DNA from: Shewanellaceae bacterium
GTDB taxonomy: Bacteria; Pseudomonadota; Gammaproteobacteria; Enterobacterales; Shewanellaceae
Length of the DNA stretch: 10,809 nucleotides
Direction: 5' to 3'
NCBI GenBank assembly: GCA_016779685.1
Contig: JADHND010000041.1
Coordinates: forward strand, 1-10,809
The translations under genes were made by a program, and so were the position numbers. The notes below the pieces were generated by a model. It was not told where the DNA came from. It was given only the letters and a program-made list of their open reading frames with translations, and ran no database searches. Positions 1 to 6,309 of this stretch are shown here, one piece after another. The number at the start of each line of letters is the position of its first letter. Positions within the stretch are counted from its first letter, which is position 1.

Positions 1-540
1 AGCTGTTTCGCCTTCAAGTAAGGCATCATCTAGTGCGTCTTCAGCAGCTGTTTCGCCTTCAAGTAAGGCATCATCTAGCGCATCTTCAGCAGCTGTTTCG
101 CCTTCAAGTAAGGCATCATCTAGCGCATCTTCAGCAGCTGTTTCGCCTTCAAGTAAGGCATCATCTAGTGCATCTTCAGCAGCTGTTTCGCCTTCAAGTA
201 AGGCATCATCTAGTGCGTCTTCAGCAGCTGTTTCGCCTTCAAGTAAGGCATCATCTAGCGCATCTTCAGCAGCTGTTTCGCCTTCAAGTAAGGCATCATC
301 TAGGGCATCTTCAGCAGCCGTTTCGCCTTCAAGTAAGGCATCATCTAGCGCATCTTCAGCAGTGGCTTCGCCTTCAAGTAAGGCATCATCTAGCACATCT
401 TCAGCAGCTGTTTCACCTTCAAGTAAGACATCATCTAGTGCGTCTTCAGCAGTGGCTTCGACTTCAGGCAAGGCATCTTCCAGCGTATCTTCGCTTGCAG
501 CTTCGACTTCAGGTTCAGGTTCAGGTAAGGCATCTTCTTG
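1..540 (-). repeat. 45-bp in-frame tandem repeat array in fimV
   Basis: Ten 45-bp units lie head to tail from 1 to 450, each encoding a version of AEDALDDALLEGETA. Two progressively degenerate units follow (451-495 encoding SEDTLEDALPEVEAT, 496-540 encoding QEDALPEPEPEVEAA). Units in 1-450 differ by only a few bases, for example GCA/GCG/GCC for one Ala codon and ETA versus EAT at the unit end. The array continues past base 1, so copy number is unknown. The unit is a multiple of three, so gain or loss of copies keeps the frame. Near-identity inside and decay at the 5' end of the gene side suggest recent expansion (inference). Confidence 0.95.
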
Positions 541-2055
541 CGAATTTTTGGTAGCCGCTTCTGATAAGGCTTCATCACCTAAATCTAATTCGCTTACGGC
601 CTCACTAGCTGTTTCAGCGTCGGCTTGTTCATTTAATGCGTCACCCCAATCAGCATCTGCACCAGCTTCTGCATCAGCTTGTTCATTTAATGCATCACCC
701 CAATCAGCATCTGCACCAGCTTCTGCATCAGCTTGTTCATTTAATGCATCACCCCAATCAGCATCTGCATCAGCTTGTTCATTTAATGCATCACCCCAAT
801 CAGCATCTGCTTCTCCATCAGTCAGATCAACTTCATTAGGCGCTTCTTCCTCAGGTACATCTGCCGCTGTGGCAGCTGCTGCCGCTGTGGCTGCTGCAGC
901 TGCGGCGGCAGCCGTCGCATCCCCATCATCTAGCTTAATCGTAGGCTCATCCACAGCTGGTTTGTCTTGATCAGTTGGTGTATCTTGCACCTCTTCAAAG
1001 CTGGTTTTCTTCATGCTAGGTTCTTTTTTCTTTTTCTTTTTATAATCAGCTGTATCACTGTTTTGAGGAATGTATTTCTCAGTCTCAGAGTTACGACGAT
1101 AAATCCAACCAACAATCGGTAAAAAGATCAGCACTTCGATAAAAGCTAAAAACATCAGATAATAAGGATTGTTCAATATTTGAGTCCAAAAACCTTGAAT
1201 TTTATCAACCAACAATTCATCTTCTGGTTCCACGGTTGCGACCGCAGTAGGTGTTTCAAGTGCTCGGTTACGCTCTTGCTCTAGTTTCTCTTTTAACGTC
1301 TTAATTTCATCTAATAAATTTTGTTTTTGTTTATCGGAAATTTTATACTTAGCCGCCATGCTCACAACTTCATTGTTAAAATTAGCTAAGCGTTCTTGCA
1401 AAGACTGATTTTCTAACGAAGATAACTCTAAGGTATCCTCAGCACGTACCAACTTTTCATTCAATTCATCGTTGCGAATTTGCTCGCGACGCAATGCTTT
1501 AAGTGCTTCAATATCATCAGCGGTGATACGTGTTAACTCAGAGTCTGTTTTAATAAAACCTGTGCCTGTCTCAGGCGTTTCAGGGAGTTGATCTAGGTTA
1601 GTAATGGTATTGGTTTCATCTGTAGAAACGGATGAGGGTGCTGTCTCAACAGGTTTAGCTTTTGGCTTGGGGGCGTGCATACGTTTCCAAGCCCGATAAT
1701 CGTTCTTGGTTCGTGCATAGGCAATATCTGGTGAAATACTTTTCATATCAGCTATATCAGGCACAATGAGAACTTGACCAACTTCTAAGCTGTTGATGTT
1801 ATTAGAAGCAAAGGCTTGAGGGTTGGCTCTGAACAGCGCTAACATCACCTGATACATACTTAAAGTTTTATCAGGTCGAACGGCTGAAGCAATCTTCCAC
1901 AACGTATCTTTCGGTTCAGTAGGACCATATTCACTGACCACGCGACGTTGTTCACCACCCGGCCCAATGACTTTGACTGGTGCCGCTAACATCCATATCG
2001 GTAACAACAAAGTCAACAGCAGACCTAGTTTGTTCATCAGGAGTCCCAATTTCAT
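1..2055 (-). CDS. fimV: FimV/HubP-family polar hub protein, C-terminus cut by the left edge
   Basis: The frame is open from ATG at 2055 to base 1: 685 residues, no stop. FimV/HubP proteins are inner-membrane peptidoglycan-binding scaffolds that organise the cell pole and type IV pilus/twitching or flagellar functions (family knowledge). Seen here in order: a signal peptide (about 1-25); a LysM-like FimV core (about 42-101) with DTLWKIA, QVMLALFRANPQAF and SLEVGQVL; a linker; a coiled coil (about 182-267); a membrane helix (about 298-320); a Lys6 stretch (339-344); an Ala/Thr run (380-398); then very acidic repeats. The TPR/FimV C-terminal domain expected in the family must lie beyond base 1. 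The start at 2055 is favoured by AAAGGA at 2062-2067, 6 nt upstream. In-frame ATGs at 2073 and 2037 are alternatives; the 2073 ATG precedes that ribosome site. Position after pdxB-asd supports the call. Adhesin-like TspA naming is a synonym issue, not a rival function. Confidence 0.9.
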   Translation of the reverse strand, partial: MKLGLLMNKLGLLLTLLLPIWMLAAPVKVIGPGGEQRRVVSEYGPTEPKDTLWKIASAVRPDKTLSMYQVMLALFRANPQAFASNNINSLEVGQVLIVPDIADMKSISPDIAYARTKNDYRAWKRMHAPKPKAKPVETAPSSVSTDETNTITNLDQLPETPETGTGFIKTDSELTRITADDIEALKALRREQIRNDELNEKLVRAEDTLELSSLENQSLQERLANFNNEVVSMAAKYKISDKQKQNLLDEIKTLKEKLEQERNRALETPTAVATVEPEDELLVDKIQGFWTQILNNPYYLMFLAFIEVLIFLPIVGWIYRRNSETEKYIPQNSDTADYKKKKKKEPSMKKTSFEEVQDTPTDQDKPAVDEPTIKLDDGDATAAAAAAAATAAAAATAADVPEEEAPNEVDLTDGEADADWGDALNEQADADADWGDALNEQADAEAGADADWGDALNEQADAEAGADADWGDALNEQADAETASEAVSELDLGDEALSEAATKNSQEDALPEPEPEVEAASEDTLEDALPEVEATAEDALDDVLLEGETAAEDVLDDALLEGEATAEDALDDALLEGETAAEDALDDALLEGETAAEDALDDALLEGETAAEDALDDALLEGETAAEDALDDALLEGETAAEDALDDALLEGETAAEDALDDALLEGETAAEDALDDALLEGETA
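617..808 (-). repeat. Second in-frame repeat of fimV (54/42-bp units)
   Basis: Four units are seen: 617-670 and 671-724 (54 bp each), then 725-766 and 767-808 (42 bp each). They encode DADWGDALNEQA followed in the longer form by DAEAGA. The short units lack 12 bp, an in-frame four-residue deletion. The conserved DWGDALNEQA core with its Trp differs from the 15-residue repeat downstream, so fimV carries two independent repeat families. Acidic repeats in the cytoplasmic part are a known trait of HubP/FimV proteins; the partner bound by these is unknown. Confidence 0.93.
862..918 (-). repeat. Alanine/threonine low-complexity tract in fimV
   Basis: This stretch encodes residues 380-398 of FimV as runs of eight, five and two alanines separated by single threonines. 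The alanine codons are mixed (GCT, GCC, GCA, GCG), so this is not a simple trinucleotide slippage run but a protein-level low-complexity linker. It sits between the membrane-proximal lysine-rich segment and the acidic repeats, on the presumed cytoplasmic side. Confidence 0.85.
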
Positions 2056-2097
2056 ATCTTTTCCTTTGCCCATAACATGACTTTGCTGTCTTCCTTC
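2052..2097 (-). promoter_or_regulatory. fimV ribosome site with coupled 8-codon leader frame
   Basis: AAAGGA at 2062-2067 stands 6 nt before the fimV ATG (2055-2053) and decides that start. A short frame begins at ATG 2078 and encodes MLWAKEKI. Its TGA (2054-2052) overlaps the fimV ATG as ATGA, the classic arrangement for translational coupling. An AAGGAAG motif at 2091-2097 could serve the leader, though at 12 nt or more its spacing is long. Whether the leader is translated is inference. Confidence 0.45.
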
Positions 2098-2351
2098 AAC
2101 AAAGTGCCTAACGTTGCTAATCCTATTCCGGATGCCTCATTAAGCTAAACACGATTCAAAATAAACCGCTAACCAAAAAAATAAAGTTAAATGAAGGCAC
2201 CAAATAACTTACAAGCAAAAAACTCGCCAATACAAAGTATTCATCTATTTTCGCAACTGACTTCTACTCATTTTAGCGTCAAAGCATAACCTTCACAGGA
2301 TGACTGAACTGCTCCAGCTGTAGAACCAGACATATTCAGCAGCCCGTTATT
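2056..2351. other. Gene-free gap between the small FimV-like gene and fimV
   Basis: These 296 bases are AT-rich and hold no convincing coding frame apart from the leader frame at its fimV end. I see no strong hairpin followed by a T run on the minus strand, so no terminator for the small gene can be called. No well-matched -35/-10 pair stands out either. I found no obvious remnant of a longer FimV linker after the stop of the small gene. The gap is much longer than the others in this cluster, so a separate fimV promoter here is plausible but unproven. Confidence 0.6.
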
Positions 2352-2741
2352 TTATTTAAGAGCCCTTCGTTGGCGCCAACGTTGGTAGTCTCGAATTGAA
2401 CGCATATATGCCTGATCCGGTGAAATGGTGCGTATCTGCGCCGGATCCGGAATCCGCAGCATCTGCCCGACTTCTAAGCTATTTAAATTATCGAATGAAA
2501 AGGCTTGGGGATTTGCCTGGAAAATAGCCAGCATGACTTGGTAAATCGTTAACGTCTTATCTCTGCTCGTTGCTTGCGCAATTTTCCAGAGCGTATCTTG
2601 TCGATGTGTTGGGCCATACTCGTGTTCTGTTTGTCGATGCTCACCCTGTGATCCGACCACTTTGACAGCACTAGAATATGCCAGCATCGGACACAGCAAC
2701 CACAGTATCCCGTATTTTTTTGACCACAATAAAGGCTTCAT
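2352..2741 (-). CDS. Small secreted FimV-like LysM protein (mini-FimV paralogue)
   Basis: This gene encodes 129 residues. Residues 1-25 look like a signal peptide: two lysines, a hydrophobic stretch ILWLLCPMLA, then AYSSA before VKV. The rest matches the FimV N-terminal core without gaps. By hand count about 61 of 106 residues are identical to the neighbouring FimV, including EYGPT, DTLWKIA, DKTL, YQVMLA, ANPQAF, NSLEVGQ and ISPD. It stops just where FimV begins its linker, so it lacks coiled coil, membrane helix and acidic repeats. It ends in a basic tail (RWRQRRALK). AGGA lies 8 nt before the ATG. The likely location is the periplasm, with peptidoglycan contact through the LysM fold (inference). 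It could be a functional secreted partner or competitor of FimV, or a leftover of tandem duplication. The intact frame, signal peptide and ribosome site favour a real gene. Confidence 0.85.
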   Translation of the reverse strand: MKPLLWSKKYGILWLLCPMLAYSSAVKVVGSQGEHRQTEHEYGPTHRQDTLWKIAQATSRDKTLTIYQVMLAIFQANPQAFSFDNLNSLEVGQMLRIPDPAQIRTISPDQAYMRSIRDYQRWRQRRALK

Positions 2742-2761
2742 TTCGTTGTTCCTAACTTACA

Positions 2762-2787
2762 TTGTAGGCAACACATGTTGCCTACAA
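2762..2787. repeat. Perfect 11-bp inverted repeat (hairpin) between asd and the mini-FimV gene
   Basis: Left arm TTGTAGGCAAC (2762-2772), loop ACAT, right arm GTTGCCTACAA (2777-2787). All 11 pairs match. In minus-strand RNA the stem ends 20 nt before the mini-FimV ATG and just ahead of its AGGA. No T run follows on either strand, so it is not a standard intrinsic terminator. It may limit readthrough, protect the asd 3' end, tune mini-FimV translation, or be a dispersed repeat. Confidence 0.8.
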
Positions 2788-2792
2788 GACGC

Positions 2793-2823
2793 CACTGCTA
2801 ACGTCATGATCTCGTTGTCAGTG
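2793..2823. repeat. Second, imperfect inverted repeat just after asd
   Basis: Arms CACTGCTAACG (2793-2803) and CGTTGTCAGTG (2813-2823) surround a 9-nt loop. Nine of eleven positions pair; the two in the middle do not on the minus strand. It starts 5 nt past the asd stop codon. Together with the perfect hairpin next to it, most of the 87-nt gap can fold. No T run follows. Confidence 0.5.
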
Positions 2824-2828
2824 CCGGC

Positions 2829-3839
2829 CTATTTTAATCCCTTTTCAATCAAACACTCTGCAATTTGAAGACTGTTTAAAGCAGCGCCTTTTCTAACATT
2901 ATCAGCCACGACCCATAAATTCAAACCATGTTGATGATAACGATCGCGGCGCAAACGACCCACATAAACATCATCTCGACCACTGCCATGGGGGACGGGC
3001 ATAGGATACTCATCTGATAGCAGCTGCACACCTGGAGCACCCGCAAGCAAGGTTTGCACATCTGCCAGTTCCATCGGTTTTTCGGTTTCAATATAAATAG
3101 ATTCACTGTGCCCAAAAAAAACAGGAACGCGCACCGCCGTTGCATTGACTTCAAGATCGGGGGCTTCTAAAATCTTCTGCGATTCCCAGACCATTTTCAT
3201 TTCCTCGCGCGTGTAGCCATCTTCAACATACTCATCAATTTTTGGCAAAAGATTAAATGCTATAGGATGATCAAAGCAGAAATTGTCAGCAGGCTTGCCT
3301 TGCAGCATCTGAACACACTGTTGTGACAACGCATTAATACCTTCCTTGCCGGCTCCAGACACTGATTGATAGGTTGAAACATCAATGCGCTGAATCCCAT
3401 ATCGATCATGAATGGGCTTTAACGCCACCAGCATTTGGATAGTCGAGCAATTCGGATTGGCCACGATACGCTTCGTTGCATAATGTGACAATGCAGACAC
3501 ATTCACCTCTGGAATGACCAAAGGCACCTCCGGATCATCTCTAAATGCTGAGGTGTTGTCAATGCAAACACAACCTGCGGCTGTCGCTTGTGGTACCCAT
3601 TGCTTTGACACTTGACTGCCCGCTGAAAAAAAAGCGATATCCACCAAAGACCAATCGAACGTTTCAATATCGTTAATTTCCAGAGACCGCTTTGCATATG
3701 CCACTAAATCGCCGGCACTACGCGCACTGCCGATGGCATAGACTTGATCAACAGGAAAGGAACGTTCATTGAGCAAGCTTAACAAAGTCTCGCCGACCAC
3801 ACCAGAAGCGCCAACCACAGCGACATTGTATCTAGACAT
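2829..3839 (-). CDS. asd: Aspartate-semialdehyde dehydrogenase
   Basis: The cytosolic enzyme makes L-aspartate-4-semialdehyde from aspartyl phosphate with NADPH, feeding lysine/diaminopimelate, threonine and methionine. The 336 residues show the N-terminal GASGVVG nucleotide loop (10-16), SAFR (97-100), the catalytic cysteine in NPNCSTIQ (Cys131), Gln158 in YQSVSGAG, and Arg237/His244 in RVPVFFGHSES. Location between pdxB and fimV is that of the asd2/Usg branch. E. coli Usg at the equivalent locus is reported to lack the catalytic cysteine (from memory), whereas this protein keeps all the residues I can check, so it should be active. AAAGG at 3850-3854, overlapping the end of pdxB, lies 10 nt before the ATG. 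The 17-nt gap to pdxB indicates cotranscription. A second asd elsewhere in the genome is possible. Confidence 0.93.
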   Translation of the reverse strand: MSRYNVAVVGASGVVGETLLSLLNERSFPVDQVYAIGSARSAGDLVAYAKRSLEINDIETFDWSLVDIAFFSAGSQVSKQWVPQATAAGCVCIDNTSAFRDDPEVPLVIPEVNVSALSHYATKRIVANPNCSTIQMLVALKPIHDRYGIQRIDVSTYQSVSGAGKEGINALSQQCVQMLQGKPADNFCFDHPIAFNLLPKIDEYVEDGYTREEMKMVWESQKILEAPDLEVNATAVRVPVFFGHSESIYIETEKPMELADVQTLLAGAPGVQLLSDEYPMPVPHGSGRDDVYVGRLRRDRYHQHGLNLWVVADNVRKGAALNSLQIAECLIEKGLK

Positions 3840-3856
3840 ACTTAATTTACCTTTAA

Positions 3857-4984
3857 TTAATTTGAAAAACCGAGCTGCGACATGAATCTAACCGTCTCTG
3901 CTTGCTCGGATAAAATCCGAATCGCGCTTAACTCACGCCGATATCGATGTTGCTGACGCATTGTATCAAACCCATCCATCTGTTTGACCATTTCTCGAAA
4001 CAAGCCATCTTGTTTGCTTAAGTTATAAACACGGTTACATACTGACAGCAAATCTACTGTGTCAAGCACAGGTGGTACCGTGACCACATCCTGTATGGCT
4101 ATCTGCGCTTGATTAAGAAGCTCATTCAAGGGTACCGCAGGCCAGCCTTGCTTAGCCGCCAACGCTTGATACAATTGCCACGTGCCACGTAACTTACCCT
4201 CAATGCTGTAACCAGCAATATGGGGCGTGGCAATCGCGGTAGCGGTCAATAAATCAAGCGACGGCGTCGGTTCATGTTCCCACACATCACAAACCAGTTT
4301 CGCCTCCGGATGTTTGGTTTGCCAAGCCAAAGCCGCCGCCGTTTGTACCACAGCGCCGCGCGCACAATTGATGAGCCAAGTGTTTGGCAGCAACGATTCA
4401 AATAACGCTGTGTCAAACAAGTGATGGGTTGAATAAACGCCTTCTGTTGTTAATGGCACATGCAGGGTAATCACATCGCAAGCTTGGATCAATTGAGATA
4501 ATGAGACTTGCATTAAAGCTGGATCGGTCACATGCACCCAAGGATCGCACACGTAAACCTGAAGGCCCAAAGCCACCAACCGCTGCGCCACTGCTTGCCC
4601 TGTATGACCTGCCCCGATGATACCGAATGTTCTCGTCGTTAATGCTGTGTTTGACGAGACCGCTAGGGTCAACAAGGCCATCAACACGTATTCACCGACT
4701 GCCGTAGCATTACAACCGGGGGCGTACGCAAAGTCAATACCAAGTTGCTTTAAGTAAGCCTGGTCAACATGATCCGTACCTATGGTCGCCGACCCCACAA
4801 AAGTCAACCGATTTGCCTGTGACAACAACTGAGCATTTACCGACGTCACGGATCTGACCAGCAAAGCATCGACGCCCCTTAACACTTCTGGCTTAAGGTG
4901 ACGCCCAGATCCATGAATGACTTCAGCATAAGGGGCAAACAGTAATTCGGTACCCAACATGTTTTCATCGACTACAATACGCAT
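3857..4984 (-). CDS. pdxB: Erythronate-4-phosphate dehydrogenase
   Basis: PdxB oxidises 4-phospho-D-erythronate to 2-oxo-3-hydroxy-4-phosphobutanoate, the second step of the DXP-dependent pyridoxal phosphate pathway. The 375 residues fit the family. Seen: N-terminal RIVVDENM, substrate-side GSATIGTDHVD (64-74), the NAD loop GAGHTG (124-129), Arg209 in NCARGA, Glu238 in CDVWEHEP and His255 in ATPHIAGYS as the catalytic set. About the last 85 residues form the PdxB-specific C-terminal dimerisation domain, which separates it from other D-2-hydroxyacid dehydrogenases. I start at ATG 4984, since MRIVVDEN matches the family N-terminus. An upstream in-frame TTG at 4993 would overlap the fabB stop codon by no bases but add only three residues. 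There is no clear ribosome site, so coupling to fabB translation is likely. Confidence 0.95.
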   Translation of the reverse strand: MRIVVDENMLGTELLFAPYAEVIHGSGRHLKPEVLRGVDALLVRSVTSVNAQLLSQANRLTFVGSATIGTDHVDQAYLKQLGIDFAYAPGCNATAVGEYVLMALLTLAVSSNTALTTRTFGIIGAGHTGQAVAQRLVALGLQVYVCDPWVHVTDPALMQVSLSQLIQACDVITLHVPLTTEGVYSTHHLFDTALFESLLPNTWLINCARGAVVQTAAALAWQTKHPEAKLVCDVWEHEPTPSLDLLTATAIATPHIAGYSIEGKLRGTWQLYQALAAKQGWPAVPLNELLNQAQIAIQDVVTVPPVLDTVDLLSVCNRVYNLSKQDGLFREMVKQMDGFDTMRQQHRYRRELSAIRILSEQAETVRFMSQLGFSN

Positions 4985-4996
4985 GTACAGCAACTA
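4982..4996 (-). promoter_or_regulatory. fabB stop/pdxB start junction without a Shine-Dalgarno
   Basis: The fabB TAG (4996-4994) and the pdxB ATG (4984-4982) are separated by 9 nt. The 20 nt before the ATG are AT-rich with no GGAG-like motif. Ribosomes finishing fabB could restart on pdxB, which would tie the two protein levels together (inference). Confidence 0.45.
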
Positions 4997-6208
4997 ATCA
5001 AATTTTTTAAACACGATACTCGCATTTGTACCACCAAAACCAAAACTGTTGCTCATAAAACTATGCATCGTGACTGGCCTATATTCAGAGATAATGGGCA
5101 CGTCTTTTACTTGGGCATCAAGATGATCAATGTTCACACTAGGCGCAATAAAACCATCACGCATCATGAGCAGCGAGTAAATAATCTCGTGGACTCCGGC
5201 TGCGCCGAGCGCATGACCTGTCATGGACTTCGTCGAGCTCACCAAAGGCATGTTGGAGAACACTTCTCGGAGCGCTTGAATTTCAACGACGTCACCAAGG
5301 ACGGTAGATGTACCATGTGCATTAACATAATCAACTGGTTCTTCTAGGTCAGCTAAGGCCATCTGCATGCATCGAACCGCGCCTTCTCCAGAAGGGGCGA
5401 CCATATCATATCCATCCGAAGTGACGCCATAGCCGACCATTTCTGCATAAATTTTAGCGCCACGAGCGCGCGCAAGTTCATAGTCTTCTAAGACCAAAAT
5501 ACCACCACCACCCGATACCACAAAGCCATCTCGGTTTTGGTCATAAGGTCGAGAAGCCCTAGTTGGCGTCTGGTTGTAGTTTGAAGACAATGCCCCCATA
5601 CTATCAAAACCAACGGCGACCGTCCAATGTAGCTCTTCACCACCGCCAGCGAACACCCGATCCTGCTTGCCCATTTGAATCAGATCATAAGCATGCCCTA
5701 CACAATGTGAACTGGTGGCACAAGCCGCACTGAGCGTGTAATTCACCCCTTTAATTTTAAAGTCGTTGGCGATACAAGCACTCGCTGTGCTGGCCATGAT
5801 CCGAGGTACCATGTAAGCACCTACTTTTTTAACGCCATATTGACGCGCAATATCGGCTGCACGAACTTGGTTCTCACCAGATGCGCCACCAGTACCGACC
5901 ACCAAACCCACACGTGGGTCAATATATTCACTCGGTTTTAATTGAGCATCGGCGATGGCCTGTTGCATGGCGATATATGTATAGGCAGCACCATCTCCCA
6001 TAAAACGCAACGCTTTTCGAGGAATATGCTCTCGTAAATCAATATTAATGGCACCCGCAACTTGACTTTTAAACCCAATCTCAGCAAATGAATCAAAAAA
6101 TGAGATGCCACTTTTACCCAGTGCTAAAGATTGAACCACCTCTGTTGGGTGATTACCTATACTAGATACAATTCCTATCCCTGTTACCACTACTCGTTTT
6201 TTTTTCAT
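4994..6208 (-). CDS. fabB: 3-oxoacyl-[acyl-carrier-protein] synthase I
   Basis: FabB condenses malonyl-ACP with acyl-ACP in type II fatty acid synthesis and elongates the cis-3-decenoyl intermediate toward unsaturated fatty acids. The 404 residues match the family length. The Cys-His-His triad is visible: Cys163 in SAACATSSH, His298 in VNAHGTST and His332 in [11 protein letters not shown], with Lys327 before it. The C-terminal glycine-rich [11 protein letters not shown] (387-397) is the usual thiolase-fold loop. FabF is the alternative, but the residue numbering, the FabB-like N-terminus [19 protein letters not shown] and the mnmC/pdxB neighbours favour FabB. AGGA at 6217-6220 lies 8 nt upstream of the ATG. 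The start codon is followed by nine A residues. It heads the fabB-pdxB-asd cluster. Confidence 0.95.
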   Translation of the reverse strand: MKKKRVVVTGIGIVSSIGNHPTEVVQSLALGKSGISFFDSFAEIGFKSQVAGAINIDLREHIPRKALRFMGDGAAYTYIAMQQAIADAQLKPSEYIDPRVGLVVGTGGASGENQVRAADIARQYGVKKVGAYMVPRIMASTASACIANDFKIKGVNYTLSAACATSSHCVGHAYDLIQMGKQDRVFAGGGEELHWTVAVGFDSMGALSSNYNQTPTRASRPYDQNRDGFVVSGGGGILVLEDYELARARGAKIYAEMVGYGVTSDGYDMVAPSGEGAVRCMQMALADLEEPVDYVNAHGTSTVLGDVVEIQALREVFSNMPLVSSTKSMTGHALGAAGVHEIIYSLLMMRDGFIAPSVNIDHLDAQVKDVPIISEYRPVTMHSFMSNSFGFGGTNASIVFKKFD

Positions 6209-6309
6209 TATTCACATCCTAAATGACAACCATCTTGCGTGTATATAATATTCCCTAAAAATACGATATAATCTGGTTTGTTTTCATAACATTTACGGTT
6301 TTCAAGACT
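6209..6309. promoter_or_regulatory. Divergent promoter region fabB/mnmC
   Basis: This 101-nt AT-rich spacer must hold both promoters. On the plus strand TATAAT occurs at 6244-6249 and 6267-6272, but neither has a good -35 at normal spacing. On the minus strand TATTAT (6245-6250) and TTATAT variants are -10 candidates, again with poor -35 partners. The two start regions overlap closely, so interference or shared control is possible. I cannot choose individual start sites. Confidence 0.45.

Noticed and set aside
1..540. CRISPR-like direct repeats
   Set aside because: The 45-bp units abut directly with no unique spacers, and they encode protein in frame.
33..970. Long plus-strand open frames (33-554, 362-970, 636-839) with repetitive Leu/Gln/His or Ala/Ser proteins
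   Set aside because: They lie antisense to fimV. The repeat units are multiples of three without stops in these frames, so long frames arise automatically. The minus-strand frame has signal peptide, LysM core and membrane helix.
1021..1044. Slippery A-rich tract in fimV (Lys6) as programmed frameshift site
   Set aside because: The in-frame codons are AAA AAG AAA AAG AAA AAA. The A AAA AAG heptamer does not occur in the required frame, and the zero frame stays open to the left edge.
2762..2787. Intrinsic terminator after asd
   Set aside because: The stem is perfect but no T run follows it on either strand.
2662..2868. 68-residue plus-strand frame across the asd/mini-FimV gap
   Set aside because: It overlaps the start of the mini-FimV gene and the end of asd on the opposite strand, has no ribosome site that I can see and crosses the hairpins.
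4985..4993. TTG start at 4993 for pdxB
   Set aside because: It adds only three residues with no ribosome site. The ATG at 4984 gives the family N-terminus.
5063..5347. 94-residue plus-strand frame inside fabB, and similar short frames inside asd, pdxB and mnmC
   Set aside because: They are shadows of strongly supported genes and show no recognisable motifs.
6271..6277. FadR operator for fabB
   Set aside because: Only a half site (ATCTGGT) is present. The other half of the palindrome is missing, and seven bases in AT-rich DNA are weak evidence.
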